A stretch of 38,616 bases of DNA from Actinoplanes philippinensis (GTDB lineage: Bacteria > Actinomycetota > Actinomycetes > Mycobacteriales > Micromonosporaceae), in contig NZ_FONV01000038.1 of NCBI RefSeq assembly GCF_900113015.1, positions 1-38,616 of the forward strand, in the 5' to 3' direction. The notes beneath the pieces were generated by a model. That model was not told where the DNA came from. It did not search any database and was given only the letters and a program-made list of their open reading frames with translations. Made by a program: the position numbers and the translations under genes. The number at the start of each line of letters is the position of its first letter. The first letter of the stretch is position 1. Positions 23,117 to 31,241 of this stretch are shown here, piece after piece.

Positions 23117-26100
23117 TCAGGGACAGGGGCGCTCGAACGGCAGGCCCGGCGCGTACGCCGCCCATTCCGCCGCTGTCAGGCCGCTGGTCTGCTGGCAGGC
23201 AGCGGGCAGCGGGTCGCGCAGCACCGCCCGGATCGGCACCAGGTCCCACAGCGCGACGCCGGCGGGATCGGCGGTGACCAGCAGCGGCTGCCGGGAGCTG
23301 AACGCCGACCCGGTGGTCCGTCCGCCCACCACCGCGAGCAGCACCGGATCGCTGGCGAAGCCGACGCTCCAGATCTCCGTGGACCCGCCGGAGGTGACGG
23401 CGAGCAGTGACCCGTCGGCGGACAGGGCCAGCGAGTCGGGCCGGCCGAAGTCGGCGCGCCGCGCGGTCCGTACCGAACGGTCGTTGCCGTCGCGGTTGTT
23501 CCAGACCGTCAGATCCTGACCGACCGTGACGGTGAACGCGGCTCCCGCGACGATCGCGGCGGGCCCGACGCTGGTGACCGCGAGCGTCCCGGTCCTCGTG
23601 GGCGCCGCGGGGTCGACGAGGTCCCAGACGGTGACGTTGCTGGTGCCGCTCTGCTGCCCGGCGCTGTCGGCGACCGCCAGGGTGCCGCCGGCGAGGCCGA
23701 ACCGGGCGGTGAACACGTTCGCGGCCGGGATGGTGGCGACCAGCGGTGGTGTCTTCTCCCCCGCCAGCCGGTGGATCCGGATCTGCTGTTGCGGGCCGCT
23801 GACCAGGACCGCGACCAGGCCCCGGACCGGTTCGAGGTCGAGGACCGCACCCGCGCCGAGGTCCGGGAAGACGTTGCGCGGGCTTGCGCCGGTCAGCGAG
23901 TAGAGGCTGCCGGTGGTGTAGTAGAAGGTCGTGCCGTGGACCGCGTAGGTGCTGCTCACCGGCGGCACGCCGGCCGCCGGCACGAGGGTCGTGACGCCGG
24001 CCGGCTTCGGGTTTCCGGCGTCGATGACGTCCCAGTGGTCGAGGTGCTCGGCGGACCCGGCGGCGACCACATCCTCGGCCGACACCGATACGCTGCGTGA
24101 CGGGATGGTGGTGCTGCCCTTCAGGGTGGCCCTGCGCCGCGGCGCGAACCCGTCGATCTGCCACAGCATCGCCGACCTGGTCAGCCGGGGTCCGGGCGTC
24201 AGGAGGCGAGCGCCGTCGGGGCTGAAGTCGATCGAGGTGATCCACCCGCCGGTCCGGGTCATCACCTTCGTCTGGATCGGGGAGTCCGGGTCGGCGACGT
24301 TCCACACCTCGACCGCCCCGTCGGTCCGGCCGAGCGCGACGGTCGTACCAGAAGGATCGAATTCGGTCGTGGAGAGTCGGTCTCCGGAGACCGTGACGGT
24401 GCCGCGGCGGCGCGGTTCGGCCGGGTCGGTCAGGTCGTAGAAGTGGATCGCCCGCTCGCCGTCGCGAACCGCCACGAGCCTGCCGTTCGCGCTGAGGGCG
24501 ACCGGGTCGCCGGTCGAGACGCCGGTGACGATCCGGGCCCCGGAGGTACGCCAGAGCGTCAGCCGCCCGTCGTCACCGGTGCCGGCGAGCAGCGTGCCGT
24601 CCGCGCTCATCACGGTGGCGGTGCTCGTCGCGAGCGCGCGCGGCCGGGCCCGGTCGCGGATGTCCCAGAGGGTGGCCCGGTCCGTGGCGGTGAACAGCCG
24701 CCGGCCGTCGGCGCCGAACCGCACGTCGGTGACGGGAGCGCCGAGGTTGCGGCTGGTGAGCAGGTGTGGGGCGGAGAGGTCGGCGACGTTCCACACGGTG
24801 AGCCGGTCGGCGGCGACGGCCAGGGTGCGGCCGTCGGGGCTGAAGGCCAGCTCGTTCACGCTTCCCAGACCGGAGGGCAGAGTGGCGGTACGGGTGGAGC
24901 CGGCCCACAACTCGGCAGTGTCCTCTCCCCCGATCGCGATGGTCTTGCCGTCGGGGCGGAACGCGGCGCTGACGACCGGTGAGCCCGTGGTCAGCTCCCC
25001 CGCGTATCCGGTGGCCAGGGCCGCCATCACCGCGGCGCCGCTGCGCGCGGACCGGTCCATCCCGTAGGCGCTGACCGCCAGTCGTGACGCCAGTCCCGGG
25101 TCGGCGGTCAGCGCCGCCGCCGACCGGGCCAGCAGCTCCTGTTGCACGAGCGTCCGTTCCTGCTGGACCACCTGGTCGGAGGCACGGTCGGCGTCGGCGC
25201 GGGCCTGTACCGCCGCGAACCCGGCGCTGCCGAGCAGCACGGCCACGACGGCAGCGGTCAGCACCCGCCGCGGCCATCGGCGCAGCCGGGAGCGGGCGCG
25301 GGCGGCGAGGGCGGCCTCGCGCAGCTCCGGGGTGACGTTGGAGGAGACGTCGGTGGTGCCCATGCTGAGCAGGGAGTCGAGCAGTTCCCGCGCGGTGGGG
25401 CGACCGGCCGGGTCCTTGTCCAGGGTGGTGGCGACCAGGTCGCGCAGCGAGTCCGGGATGCCGTCCAGCTCGGGTGGCTGGGTGAGCATCCGGCCGATCG
25501 TGGCCATCGGCGAGTCGCCGCGGAACGGGGTGCGGCCGGTCGCCGCGTAGCCGATGAGCACACCCCAGGCGAAGACGTCGGCGGCCGGGCCGGCTTTCCC
25601 GGAGCCGTCGAGGCTTTCCGGGGCGACGTAGCCGATGGTGCCCATCACCTGATCGGGACCGGTCAACTCGGCGCTGAGCTCGGCGCTGCGGGCGATCCCG
25701 AAGTCGATCACCTTGGGCAGGCCGACGGCGAGCAGGACGTTCGCGGGTTTCAGGTCGCGGTGCACGACTCCGGCGCCGTGGATGGCGACGAGCGCGGTGG
25801 CCACGCCGACGGCTACGCCGTACACCTCGGAGGGGTTGAGGGGTCCTCGATCCTTGACGACGCCGGCCAGGCTCGGCCCGTCGACGAACTCGACGACCAG
25901 GTAGGGCGGATCGTGTTCCACGTCGGCGTCCAGGACGGCGGCCGTGCAGAACGGTGGAACCTCGCGCGCCCGTTTCACCTCGCTGCGGAACCGTGCGAGG
26001 AAGGCGGGGTCGGCGGACCATTCGGGGCGGATGGCCTTCACCGCCACACGTTGCCCGTCGGGGCCGGCGCCGAGGAAGACGGTGCCCATGCCGCCGGCGC

Positions 26101-26170
26101 CGAGCCGCCCCAGCAGCCGGTACTGCCCGAGTCGGTCGGGGTCACCGGGAAGCAGCGGCGTCATGGTCAT
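23117..26170 (-). CDS. Ser/Thr protein kinase with WD40 propeller
   Basis: A 1017-residue Hanks-type kinase. The kinase domain covers about residues 16-265: glycine loop GRLGAGGMGT (21-30), Lys45 in VAVKAI, HRDLKPANVLL (137-147), DFGIAR (156-161), APESLDG and DVFAWGV. All catalytic residues are present. A single membrane helix is at 303-322, followed by a short coiled stretch (DQVVQQERTLVQQELLARS). From about 385 come many WD40-like repeats (AFSPDGRTLAVAADRLTVWN, FGADGRRLFTATDRATLWD and others), giving one or two propellers. With one helix and an N-terminal kinase, the propeller is predicted outside the cell. ATG 26170 follows TATCCT by 8 bases with no ribosome binding site, so it is nearly leaderless. 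Confidence 0.93.
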   Translation of the reverse strand: MTMTPLLPGDPDRLGQYRLLGRLGAGGMGTVFLGAGPDGQRVAVKAIRPEWSADPAFLARFRSEVKRAREVPPFCTAAVLDADVEHDPPYLVVEFVDGPSLAGVVKDRGPLNPSEVYGVAVGVATALVAIHGAGVVHRDLKPANVLLAVGLPKVIDFGIARSAELSAELTGPDQVMGTIGYVAPESLDGSGKAGPAADVFAWGVLIGYAATGRTPFRGDSPMATIGRMLTQPPELDGIPDSLRDLVATTLDKDPAGRPTARELLDSLLSMGTTDVSSNVTPELREAALAARARSRLRRWPRRVLTAAVVAVLLGSAGFAAVQARADADRASDQVVQQERTLVQQELLARSAAALTADPGLASRLAVSAYGMDRSARSGAAVMAALATGYAGELTTGSPVVSAAFRPDGKTIAIGGEDTAELWAGSTRTATLPSGLGSVNELAFSPDGRTLAVAADRLTVWNVADLSAPHLLTSRNLGAPVTDVRFGADGRRLFTATDRATLWDIRDRARPRALATSTATVMSADGTLLAGTGDDGRLTLWRTSGARIVTGVSTGDPVALSANGRLVAVRDGERAIHFYDLTDPAEPRRRGTVTVSGDRLSTTEFDPSGTTVALGRTDGAVEVWNVADPDSPIQTKVMTRTGGWITSIDFSPDGARLLTPGPRLTRSAMLWQIDGFAPRRRATLKGSTTIPSRSVSVSAEDVVAAGSAEHLDHWDVIDAGNPKPAGVTTLVPAAGVPPVSSTYAVHGTTFYYTTGSLYSLTGASPRNVFPDLGAGAVLDLEPVRGLVAVLVSGPQQQIRIHRLAGEKTPPLVATIPAANVFTARFGLAGGTLAVADSAGQQSGTSNVTVWDLVDPAAPTRTGTLAVTSVGPAAIVAGAAFTVTVGQDLTVWNNRDGNDRSVRTARRADFGRPDSLALSADGSLLAVTSGGSTEIWSVGFASDPVLLAVVGGRTTGSAFSSRQPLLVTADPAGVALWDLVPIRAVLRDPLPAACQQTSGLTAAEWAAYAPGLPFERPCP

Positions 26171-26178
26171 CGTCGGGC

Positions 26179-26184
26179 AGGATA
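26179..26184 (-). promoter_or_regulatory. -10 box of the Ser/Thr kinase gene (TATCCT)
   Basis: Minus-strand TATCCT lies in the 21-base gap between the XRE stop and the kinase ATG, 8 bases before the latter. The kinase can therefore be transcribed on its own with almost no leader. Confidence 0.5.
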
Positions 26185-26191
26185 GTCGAGC

Positions 26192-27088
26192 CTACGGGTC
26201 GGACGTGACGCCGCGGTCCACGGTGGCGTCCGCCGTCGGCGCCGTCACCGCGCTGTGCACCAGCAGGGTCATGGCGGCGTGCGAGGGTGAGCCGATCTCG
26301 GTGGTCGCGATGACCACGGACTGGCCCTGCTCGGTGCGCAGAGCCTGCTGCACGACGTGCATCGAGCCGACCAGCGGATGGCGCATCTCGTAGGTCGGCT
26401 CGCCGCCCGATTTGACACGGTGGTCGGCCCACATACGGGCGAACTCCGGGCTCTTGACGGTCAGTTCACCGACGAGCGCGGCCAGCGCCGGGTCGTCGGG
26501 GTGCTGCCCGGACGTCAGGCGAAGGGTGCCCACCACGGCGCGGGCCTTCTGCTGCCAGTCCACATACAGGTCGCGTGTGTGCGGGTCGAGGAAGACCAGC
26601 TGGGCCATGTTGGGTCGGGTCTCGGCGCGCTGCGGGGCGGCGAGGTCCACGTGACCGGCGAACAGCAGGTGGCCGGCACGGTTCCAGGCCAGCACGTCGC
26701 TGCGGCGGCCCAGAACCAGCGCGGGGACCTCGTGGAGCGCGGCCATCAGCTGGCGCACCGCCGGGGTTGTCCGTTCGGGCGCTGTCCGCCGGGTGTCCGG
26801 GCGCCGCCGGGTGCCGGTCGCCAGGTCGTGCAGATGCCGGCGTTCGGCGTCGTCGAGACGCAGTGCGGTGGCGATCGCGTCGAGCACCTCGGCGGAGGCG
26901 TTCGAGGAATGGCCCTGTTCGAGCCGGGAGTAGTACGAGGCGCTGACCCCGGCCAGCAGGGCGAGTTCCTCGCGGCGCAGACCGTTCACCCGGCGCCGGT
27001 CGCCGTAGGTGGTGAGCCCCACGTCCTGTGGCGTGAGCTGCGCGCGACGGGTCTGGAGGAACTCGCCGAGCTGCCGTTTCGCGTCCAT
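26192..27088 (-). CDS. XRE-family regulator with MLTR ligand-binding domain
   Basis: A 298-residue regulator. The N-terminal HTH is typical of the MmyB/MLTR group: LGEFLQTRRAQLTPQDVGL, RRVNGLRREELALLAGVSAS, YYSRLEQGHSSNASAEVLDAI. The C-terminal PAS-like domain (about 115-275) includes LVLGRRSDVLAWNRAGHLLF and EFARMWADHRV, where a fatty-acid-like ligand may bind. ATG 27088 begins the conserved domain; the longer frame has no support. It is divergent from the propeller, MBL and esterase genes, the usual geometry for an MLTR regulator and its target. Confidence 0.93.
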   Translation of the reverse strand: MDAKRQLGEFLQTRRAQLTPQDVGLTTYGDRRRVNGLRREELALLAGVSASYYSRLEQGHSSNASAEVLDAIATALRLDDAERRHLHDLATGTRRRPDTRRTAPERTTPAVRQLMAALHEVPALVLGRRSDVLAWNRAGHLLFAGHVDLAAPQRAETRPNMAQLVFLDPHTRDLYVDWQQKARAVVGTLRLTSGQHPDDPALAALVGELTVKSPEFARMWADHRVKSGGEPTYEMRHPLVGSMHVVQQALRTEQGQSVVIATTEIGSPSHAAMTLLVHSAVTAPTADATVDRGVTSDP

Positions 27089-27121
27089 GTCCCCGATTGT
27101 CGCGGGCCCTGTCGCCGTCTG

Positions 27122-27171
27122 CCACACCCTGCCGGGGAGAGGCTTCCCGCCCTACCCCTGACAAGGTGTGG
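27122..27171. promoter_or_regulatory. Inverted repeat CCACACC...GGTGTGG in the XRE divergent promoter
   Basis: CCACACC at 27122-27128 and GGTGTGG at 27165-27171 are perfect inverted heptamers whose centres lie 43 bases apart (four helical turns), in the 178-base gap between the XRE regulator and the propeller gene. Candidate XRE sites. TACTTT at 27194-27199 could be the -10 of the plus-strand gene. Confidence 0.4.
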
Positions 27172-27266
27172 TTACCGATTCCGGCCGGCCGAATACTTTG
27201 ATCCGTCGCCGAGGAAATGCGAATCGGCGGCATTCAGAAATCCCGTTTCGAAAGCAGGAAAAGGAA

Positions 27267-28235
27267 ATGCGAAAAAGCGCCATCGCTGCCGCGGTCGCCG
27301 GGGCGGTCGCCGTGACAGTGCTGAACACCGGCACCGGTTCGGCCGCTGTCGTACGGGGTCAGGCCGACGCGCTGCGGTCGCGGGTGGCCCTGCACCTCGA
27401 TCTGGCGGCGGGACAGATGCCGGAGAACGTCGTGCTGGGGCCGGACGGCACGGCGTACGTCACGTTCGCCGGCGCCCGTCAGGTCGCCGCGATCGACCGG
27501 ACCGGCAGGATCCGTGTGCTGGCGACGCTGGCGGCGCCCGCCGACGGCGGTGTGCACACGCCGGCTCTGGGGTTCGCGCTGACCACGGGCATCGTGCGGC
27601 AGGCGGACGGCACGCTGTACTTCCTCTACGCCAGTGGCGAGGCGGCGTCGACCGGCCTCTACCGGCTGCGGCCGGGCGGCGCCCCGCAGCGGATCGCCGC
27701 GTTGCCGGCCACCGGGCTGCCCAACGGTCTCGCGTTCGACGAGCACACCCGCACGTTCTACGTCACCGACTCGGTGCTCGGCACCATCTCGGCGGTCAGC
27801 GAGACCGGCGGCCGGGCGTCGGTGTGGTCGTCGGCGCCGGAACTCGCATCGACCGGCTTCCTGGGCGTGAACGGCATCAAGGTCCGCGACGGCGCGGTGT
27901 GGGTGACCAACCTGGACAAGGGCACGCTGCTGCGGATCACGATGCGGCACGGCAGAGCCGATCGGATCGAGGTACGGGCGAGCGGCCTGACCGGGATCGA
28001 CGACTTCGCCTTCGCGGGCAAGGGCACCGACGACGTGATCGCCGCGATCGTCGGCCAGAACACCGTGGCCGGCATCGACCGGACCGGCCGCGCCACGACG
28101 CTGCTCACGGCCGCTGACGGACTGCAGAACCCGACGTCGGTGGCGGTTCGCGGGTCGCACGCCTACGTGACCAGCGCCGCCTATCTGACCAGCACCGACC
28201 CCAACCTGATCATCGCGACGCTGCCGCGCCGCTGA
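27267..28235 (+). CDS. Secreted six-bladed propeller protein (ScyD/ScyE-like)
   Basis: A 322-residue exported protein. ATG 27267 is fixed by AGGAAAAGGAA upstream and by the signal peptide MRKSAIAAAVAGAVAVTVLN that follows. Repeats such as PENVVLGPDGTAYVTFAGAR, PNGLAFDEHTRTFYVTDSV and VNGIKVRDGAVWVTNLDKG are SMP-30/NHL-type propeller blades, as in the ScyD/ScyE group. Relatives include lactonases, but the metal-binding Glu/Asn/Asp set is not certain here. It is followed at 20 bases by an MBL-fold hydrolase and then a carboxylesterase on the same strand, and is divergent from the XRE regulator. Confidence 0.82.
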   Translation: MRKSAIAAAVAGAVAVTVLNTGTGSAAVVRGQADALRSRVALHLDLAAGQMPENVVLGPDGTAYVTFAGARQVAAIDRTGRIRVLATLAAPADGGVHTPALGFALTTGIVRQADGTLYFLYASGEAASTGLYRLRPGGAPQRIAALPATGLPNGLAFDEHTRTFYVTDSVLGTISAVSETGGRASVWSSAPELASTGFLGVNGIKVRDGAVWVTNLDKGTLLRITMRHGRADRIEVRASGLTGIDDFAFAGKGTDDVIAAIVGQNTVAGIDRTGRATTLLTAADGLQNPTSVAVRGSHAYVTSAAYLTSTDPNLIIATLPRR

Positions 28236-28255
28236 GCACCCCTGCGGGAGAAGAC

Positions 28256-29149
28256 ATGAACGAGATCGCACTGGGTGATGTCACCGTCATCCGGGTCGAG
28301 GAGACGCACGGCCCGATCATGCCGGCCGGCGCCTTCTTCCCGACCATGCCGGCCGAGGCGTGGCAGGAGCACCGCGAGACGCTCGCTCCGGATCATCTCG
28401 GCGGCGACGACATGGTCCACGTCGCGATGCAGAGCTGGGTGCTGCGCAGTGACGGCAGGACGATCGTCATCGACACCGGAGTCGGCAACGACAAGAACCG
28501 CCCGGCCGTCGAGGCGTGGCATCGGCAGCAGTCCGGTTACCTGGACCGGCTGGCGGCGGCCGGAGTCCGGCCGGAGGACGTCGACCTGGTGATCAACACG
28601 CACCTGCACGTCGATCACGTCGGCTGGAACACCCGGCTGGTGGACGGCGCGTGGGTGCCGACGTTCCCGAACGCCACCTACCTGATGCCGGAGGCCGACT
28701 TCCACCACTGGAACCCGGCCACCAACACCGCCATCGCCGGCGGCGTCAACGAGCACGTGTACGAGGACAGCGTCGCCCCGGTCCACCAGGCCGGACAGGT
28801 CAAGCTGTGGTCCGGCGAACACGTCGTCGACGCCGGCCTCACCCTGCGGGCCGCGCCCGGCCACACCCCCGGCTCCAGCGTCGTCGTGCTGCGGTCCGGC
28901 GGCGAGCAGGCGCTGTTCGCCGGCGACCTGATGCACACCCCGCTGCAGGTCATGCACCCCGGCCACGACAGCTGCTTCTGCGAGGACCCGGCGCAGGCGC
29001 AGGCCACCCGCCGCCGGCTGCTCGGCTGGGCCGCCGACAACCGGGCCCTGGTGCTGCCGGCGCACTTCAGTGGACACAGCGCCCTGGAGGTCGAGCGCCG
29101 CGGCGACGTCTTCGGCATCACCCGCTGGGCAGGTTTCCCCCGCTACTGA
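28256..29149 (+). CDS. Metallo-beta-lactamase-fold hydrolase
   Basis: A 297-residue cytoplasmic MBL-fold enzyme. HLHVDHVGW (His116, His118, Asp120, His121) is the binuclear zinc motif. The remaining ligands are His in AAPGHTPGS, Asp in LFAGDLMHTP and His in LPAHFSGHS. The group includes AHL lactonases and other ester, lactone or phosphodiester hydrolases. GGGAGAAG gives a good ribosome binding site for ATG 28256. The 20-base gap from the propeller gene implies co-transcription. No export signal is seen, so propeller and hydrolase would act on opposite sides of the membrane. Confidence 0.9.
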   Translation: MNEIALGDVTVIRVEETHGPIMPAGAFFPTMPAEAWQEHRETLAPDHLGGDDMVHVAMQSWVLRSDGRTIVIDTGVGNDKNRPAVEAWHRQQSGYLDRLAAAGVRPEDVDLVINTHLHVDHVGWNTRLVDGAWVPTFPNATYLMPEADFHHWNPATNTAIAGGVNEHVYEDSVAPVHQAGQVKLWSGEHVVDAGLTLRAAPGHTPGSSVVVLRSGGEQALFAGDLMHTPLQVMHPGHDSCFCEDPAQAQATRRRLLGWAADNRALVLPAHFSGHSALEVERRGDVFGITRWAGFPRY

Positions 29150-29156
29150 CGCCCAC

Positions 29157-29193
29157 CCGGTCCGCCGCCACGTTCCCGATGGCGGCGGACCGG
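29157..29193 (+). terminator. Intercistronic hairpin after the MBL gene
   Basis: Arms 29157-29170 and 29180-29193 pair perfectly over 14 bp with a 9-base loop, filling the 60-base gap between the MBL hydrolase stop and the carboxylesterase RBS (AGGAG). It is either a terminator, which would split the cluster into two units, or a processing/stability element within one message. Confidence 0.65.
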
Positions 29194-29209
29194 CCTTCCA
29201 GGAGCTGCC

Positions 29210-30712
29210 ATGGCACCCACCGAACCCGTCGTCACCACCACGTCCGGCCCGATCCGCGGGATCAGCGCCGCGCACGGCACCGTGTTCCGCGGGGTTCCCT
29301 ATGCCGCCGCGCCGACCGGCCGGCGCCGCTTCACCGCGTCGCGGCCGCATCCGCCGTGGACCGGCGTCCGCGACGCCACCCGGCCCGGGCCGAGCGCACC
29401 GCAGCCGACCCGCGACACCTTCGGCGCCCTCGACATGTCACCGTTCTTCGGACCCAGCTGGCAGCGCGGCGAGGACTACCTCACCGTCGACATCTGGGCA
29501 CCGCGCCGCCGGCCGAAACCAGCACCGGTCATGGTGTACGTCCACGGCGGCGCGTTCGTCTCCGGGTCGGTCAACGCGCCGCTGTACGACGGGACCGCGT
29601 TCGCCCGCGACGGCGTTCTGCTGGTCACCGTCAACTACCGGCTCGGTGTGCCGGGGTTCCTGCACCTGCCCGACGCACCCGACAACCGCGGGATGCTCGA
29701 CGTGCTGGCCGCCCTGCGCTGGATCCGCGACAACGCGGCCCGGTTCGGGGGCGACCCCGGCACCATCACCCTGGTCGGTCAATCGGCCGGCGCCACACTC
29801 GTCGGCGGAGTCCTCGCCCACCCCGCCGCGCCCGGCCTGATCAGGCGGGCCGTCATGCAGAGCGGCAACGGCCACGGCGCTTTCACCACCGACCAGGCCG
29901 GCATCGTGACCGCCGCCGTGAGCACACGACTCGCCGTACCCGCCACCGCCGCCGCGCTGGCCGGCGTCCCCGACGAGCAACTGATCGCGACGGTGAGCAG
30001 CCTCGGGCGACTCGACCTGCGGACACCGGACGATCATGACCCGCTCGGTGGTCTCACACCGTTCAGTCTCGTCCTGGACCGTCAGCCGGCCGACGTCGTC
30101 GCGGAGACCGGAACCACGGTGGATCTGCTGATCGGCAGCAATCATGACGAGGGCAACCTCTACCTGGCGCCGCTGGGCCGGATGTCCGGCACCACCGTGG
30201 AGGACCTCCACTCGACCGCGGCACGGTTCCACCCCCGTCCCCACGACCTCGTCGAGGCCTACCGCCGGTCCCGGCCCGCCGCCACGATCGACGACCTGCG
30301 CGCGGCGATCCTCGGCGCCGGGCTGTTCGGCGCCGGCACCCGCGCGATGACGGTCGCGCACGCGGCGTCGGGCCGGGCGGCCACGTTCGCCTACGAGTTC
30401 ACCTGGCGACCGGACTCCCTCGGCGGGCGGCTGGGCGCCAGCCACGTCATGGAGTTGCCGTTCGTCTTCGACATCGCCCACCGGCCGTCGCTGCACGGCC
30501 CGAACGCCCTGCTGGGCACCACTGCCGCGCCGTCCGGTCTCGCCACGCGCATGCACGACGCGTGGGTCCGGTTCGCCGCGACCGGCAACCCCGGCTGGCA
30601 ACCCACGACCAGCTCCGCGTATCGGGTCCAGCGCATCGGCGACATCTGGGAACTGGTGGACGACCCGGCTCCACTCGAGTCGGCCGCCTGGACCTCGTCG
30701 ACGACGCGATGA
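29210..30712 (+). CDS. Type B carboxylesterase
   Basis: A 500-residue member of the carboxylesterase/cholinesterase family, of normal length. The N-terminal GPIRGI and FRGVPYAAAPTGRRRF motif, EDYLTVDIWAP, oxyanion VYVHGGAF and nucleophile Ser192 in GQSAGA are present. The acid is Glu in SNHDEGN and the base His in GASHVMELPFVF. No signal peptide is seen, so it is probably cytoplasmic and takes ester substrates after uptake. ATG 29210 has AGGAG at proper spacing. It lies between a strong hairpin and a MarR gene whose promoter begins at its stop codon. Confidence 0.92.
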   Translation: MAPTEPVVTTTSGPIRGISAAHGTVFRGVPYAAAPTGRRRFTASRPHPPWTGVRDATRPGPSAPQPTRDTFGALDMSPFFGPSWQRGEDYLTVDIWAPRRRPKPAPVMVYVHGGAFVSGSVNAPLYDGTAFARDGVLLVTVNYRLGVPGFLHLPDAPDNRGMLDVLAALRWIRDNAARFGGDPGTITLVGQSAGATLVGGVLAHPAAPGLIRRAVMQSGNGHGAFTTDQAGIVTAAVSTRLAVPATAAALAGVPDEQLIATVSSLGRLDLRTPDDHDPLGGLTPFSLVLDRQPADVVAETGTTVDLLIGSNHDEGNLYLAPLGRMSGTTVEDLHSTAARFHPRPHDLVEAYRRSRPAATIDDLRAAILGAGLFGAGTRAMTVAHAASGRAATFAYEFTWRPDSLGGRLGASHVMELPFVFDIAHRPSLHGPNALLGTTAAPSGLATRMHDAWVRFAATGNPGWQPTTSSAYRVQRIGDIWELVDDPAPLESAAWTSSTTR

Positions 30713-30725
30713 TTGACAGATCAAC
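30712..30725. promoter_or_regulatory. Candidate MarR operator (ATTGAC-AG-ATCAAC)
   Basis: An imperfect palindrome (TTGA...TCAA) lying at the -35 position of the MarR promoter and overlapping the esterase stop codon. It fits RTTRAC-N2-RTYAAC, the pattern of the two sites in the nitroreductase promoter at 33114-33169. Probable autoregulatory site. Confidence 0.55.
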
Positions 30726-30731
30726 GATTGG

Positions 30732-30737
30732 TAGCCT
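30732..30737 (+). promoter_or_regulatory. -10 box of the MarR gene (TAGCCT)
   Basis: TAGCCT ends exactly 6 bases before GTG 30744, the classic leaderless spacing. No Shine-Dalgarno sequence is present. Confidence 0.6.
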
Positions 30738-30743
30738 CGTCGG

Positions 30744-31229
30744 GTGACGGAACCGCGGTGGCTGAACGACGAGGAGCAACGCGCCTGGCGTGGGCTCATG
30801 GCGATGGACGAGGGGCTGTCGGCCTTCATCGATCGCCGGCTGCGCACCCGCTGCGGCCTCTCCTACTCCGACTACCGGGTGCTGGCCCACCTGTCGGAAG
30901 CCACCGGCGGGCAGCTGCGGTCCTTCCAGCTCGGAGGGCTGCTGCGCTGGGAGAAGAGCCGGCTGTCCCAGCACCTGTCGCGCATGCAGACACGCGGCCT
31001 GGTGTCTCGCGAACGCTCGCAGGCCGACCAGCGGGGTGCGGTCGTCACCATCACCCCCGAGGGCAGGCGGCTGATGGCCGCGGCGGCCCCGCAGCACGTC
31101 GCCGACGTCCGGGAGGCGGTGATCGACCAGCTCACCCCCGCTGAGCTCCGGACGCTGACGAAGATCACCGACAAGGTACGGCGACGGCTGGCCGCCCTCG
31201 ATCCCGAGCTGGGGACGGACACCGACTAG
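30744..31229 (+). CDS. MarR-family regulator
   Basis: A 161-residue winged-helix regulator. DEGLSAFIDRRLRTRCGLSYSDYRVLAHLSE is the dimer and first HTH part, LLRWEKSRLSQHLSRMQTRGLV is the recognition helix region, and RERSQADQRGAVVTITPEG is the wing with the conserved Asp-Arg. It is 13 residues longer than many MarR proteins at the C-terminus (dimer helices). GTG 30744 is supported by a -10 box at leaderless spacing. The promoter carries a palindrome that matches those in front of the nitroreductase gene, so it may control both. It is convergent with the sulfotransferase (12-base gap, no hairpin). Confidence 0.92.
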   Translation: MTEPRWLNDEEQRAWRGLMAMDEGLSAFIDRRLRTRCGLSYSDYRVLAHLSEATGGQLRSFQLGGLLRWEKSRLSQHLSRMQTRGLVSRERSQADQRGAVVTITPEGRRLMAAAAPQHVADVREAVIDQLTPAELRTLTKITDKVRRRLAALDPELGTDTD

Positions 31230-31241
31230 CGGGCCAGGTGG

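Noticed and set aside
30713..30737. TTGACA with TAGCCT as a normal -35/-10 pair for the MarR gene
   Set aside because: The spacer would be only 13 bases. The TTGACA is better explained as half of the palindromic operator.
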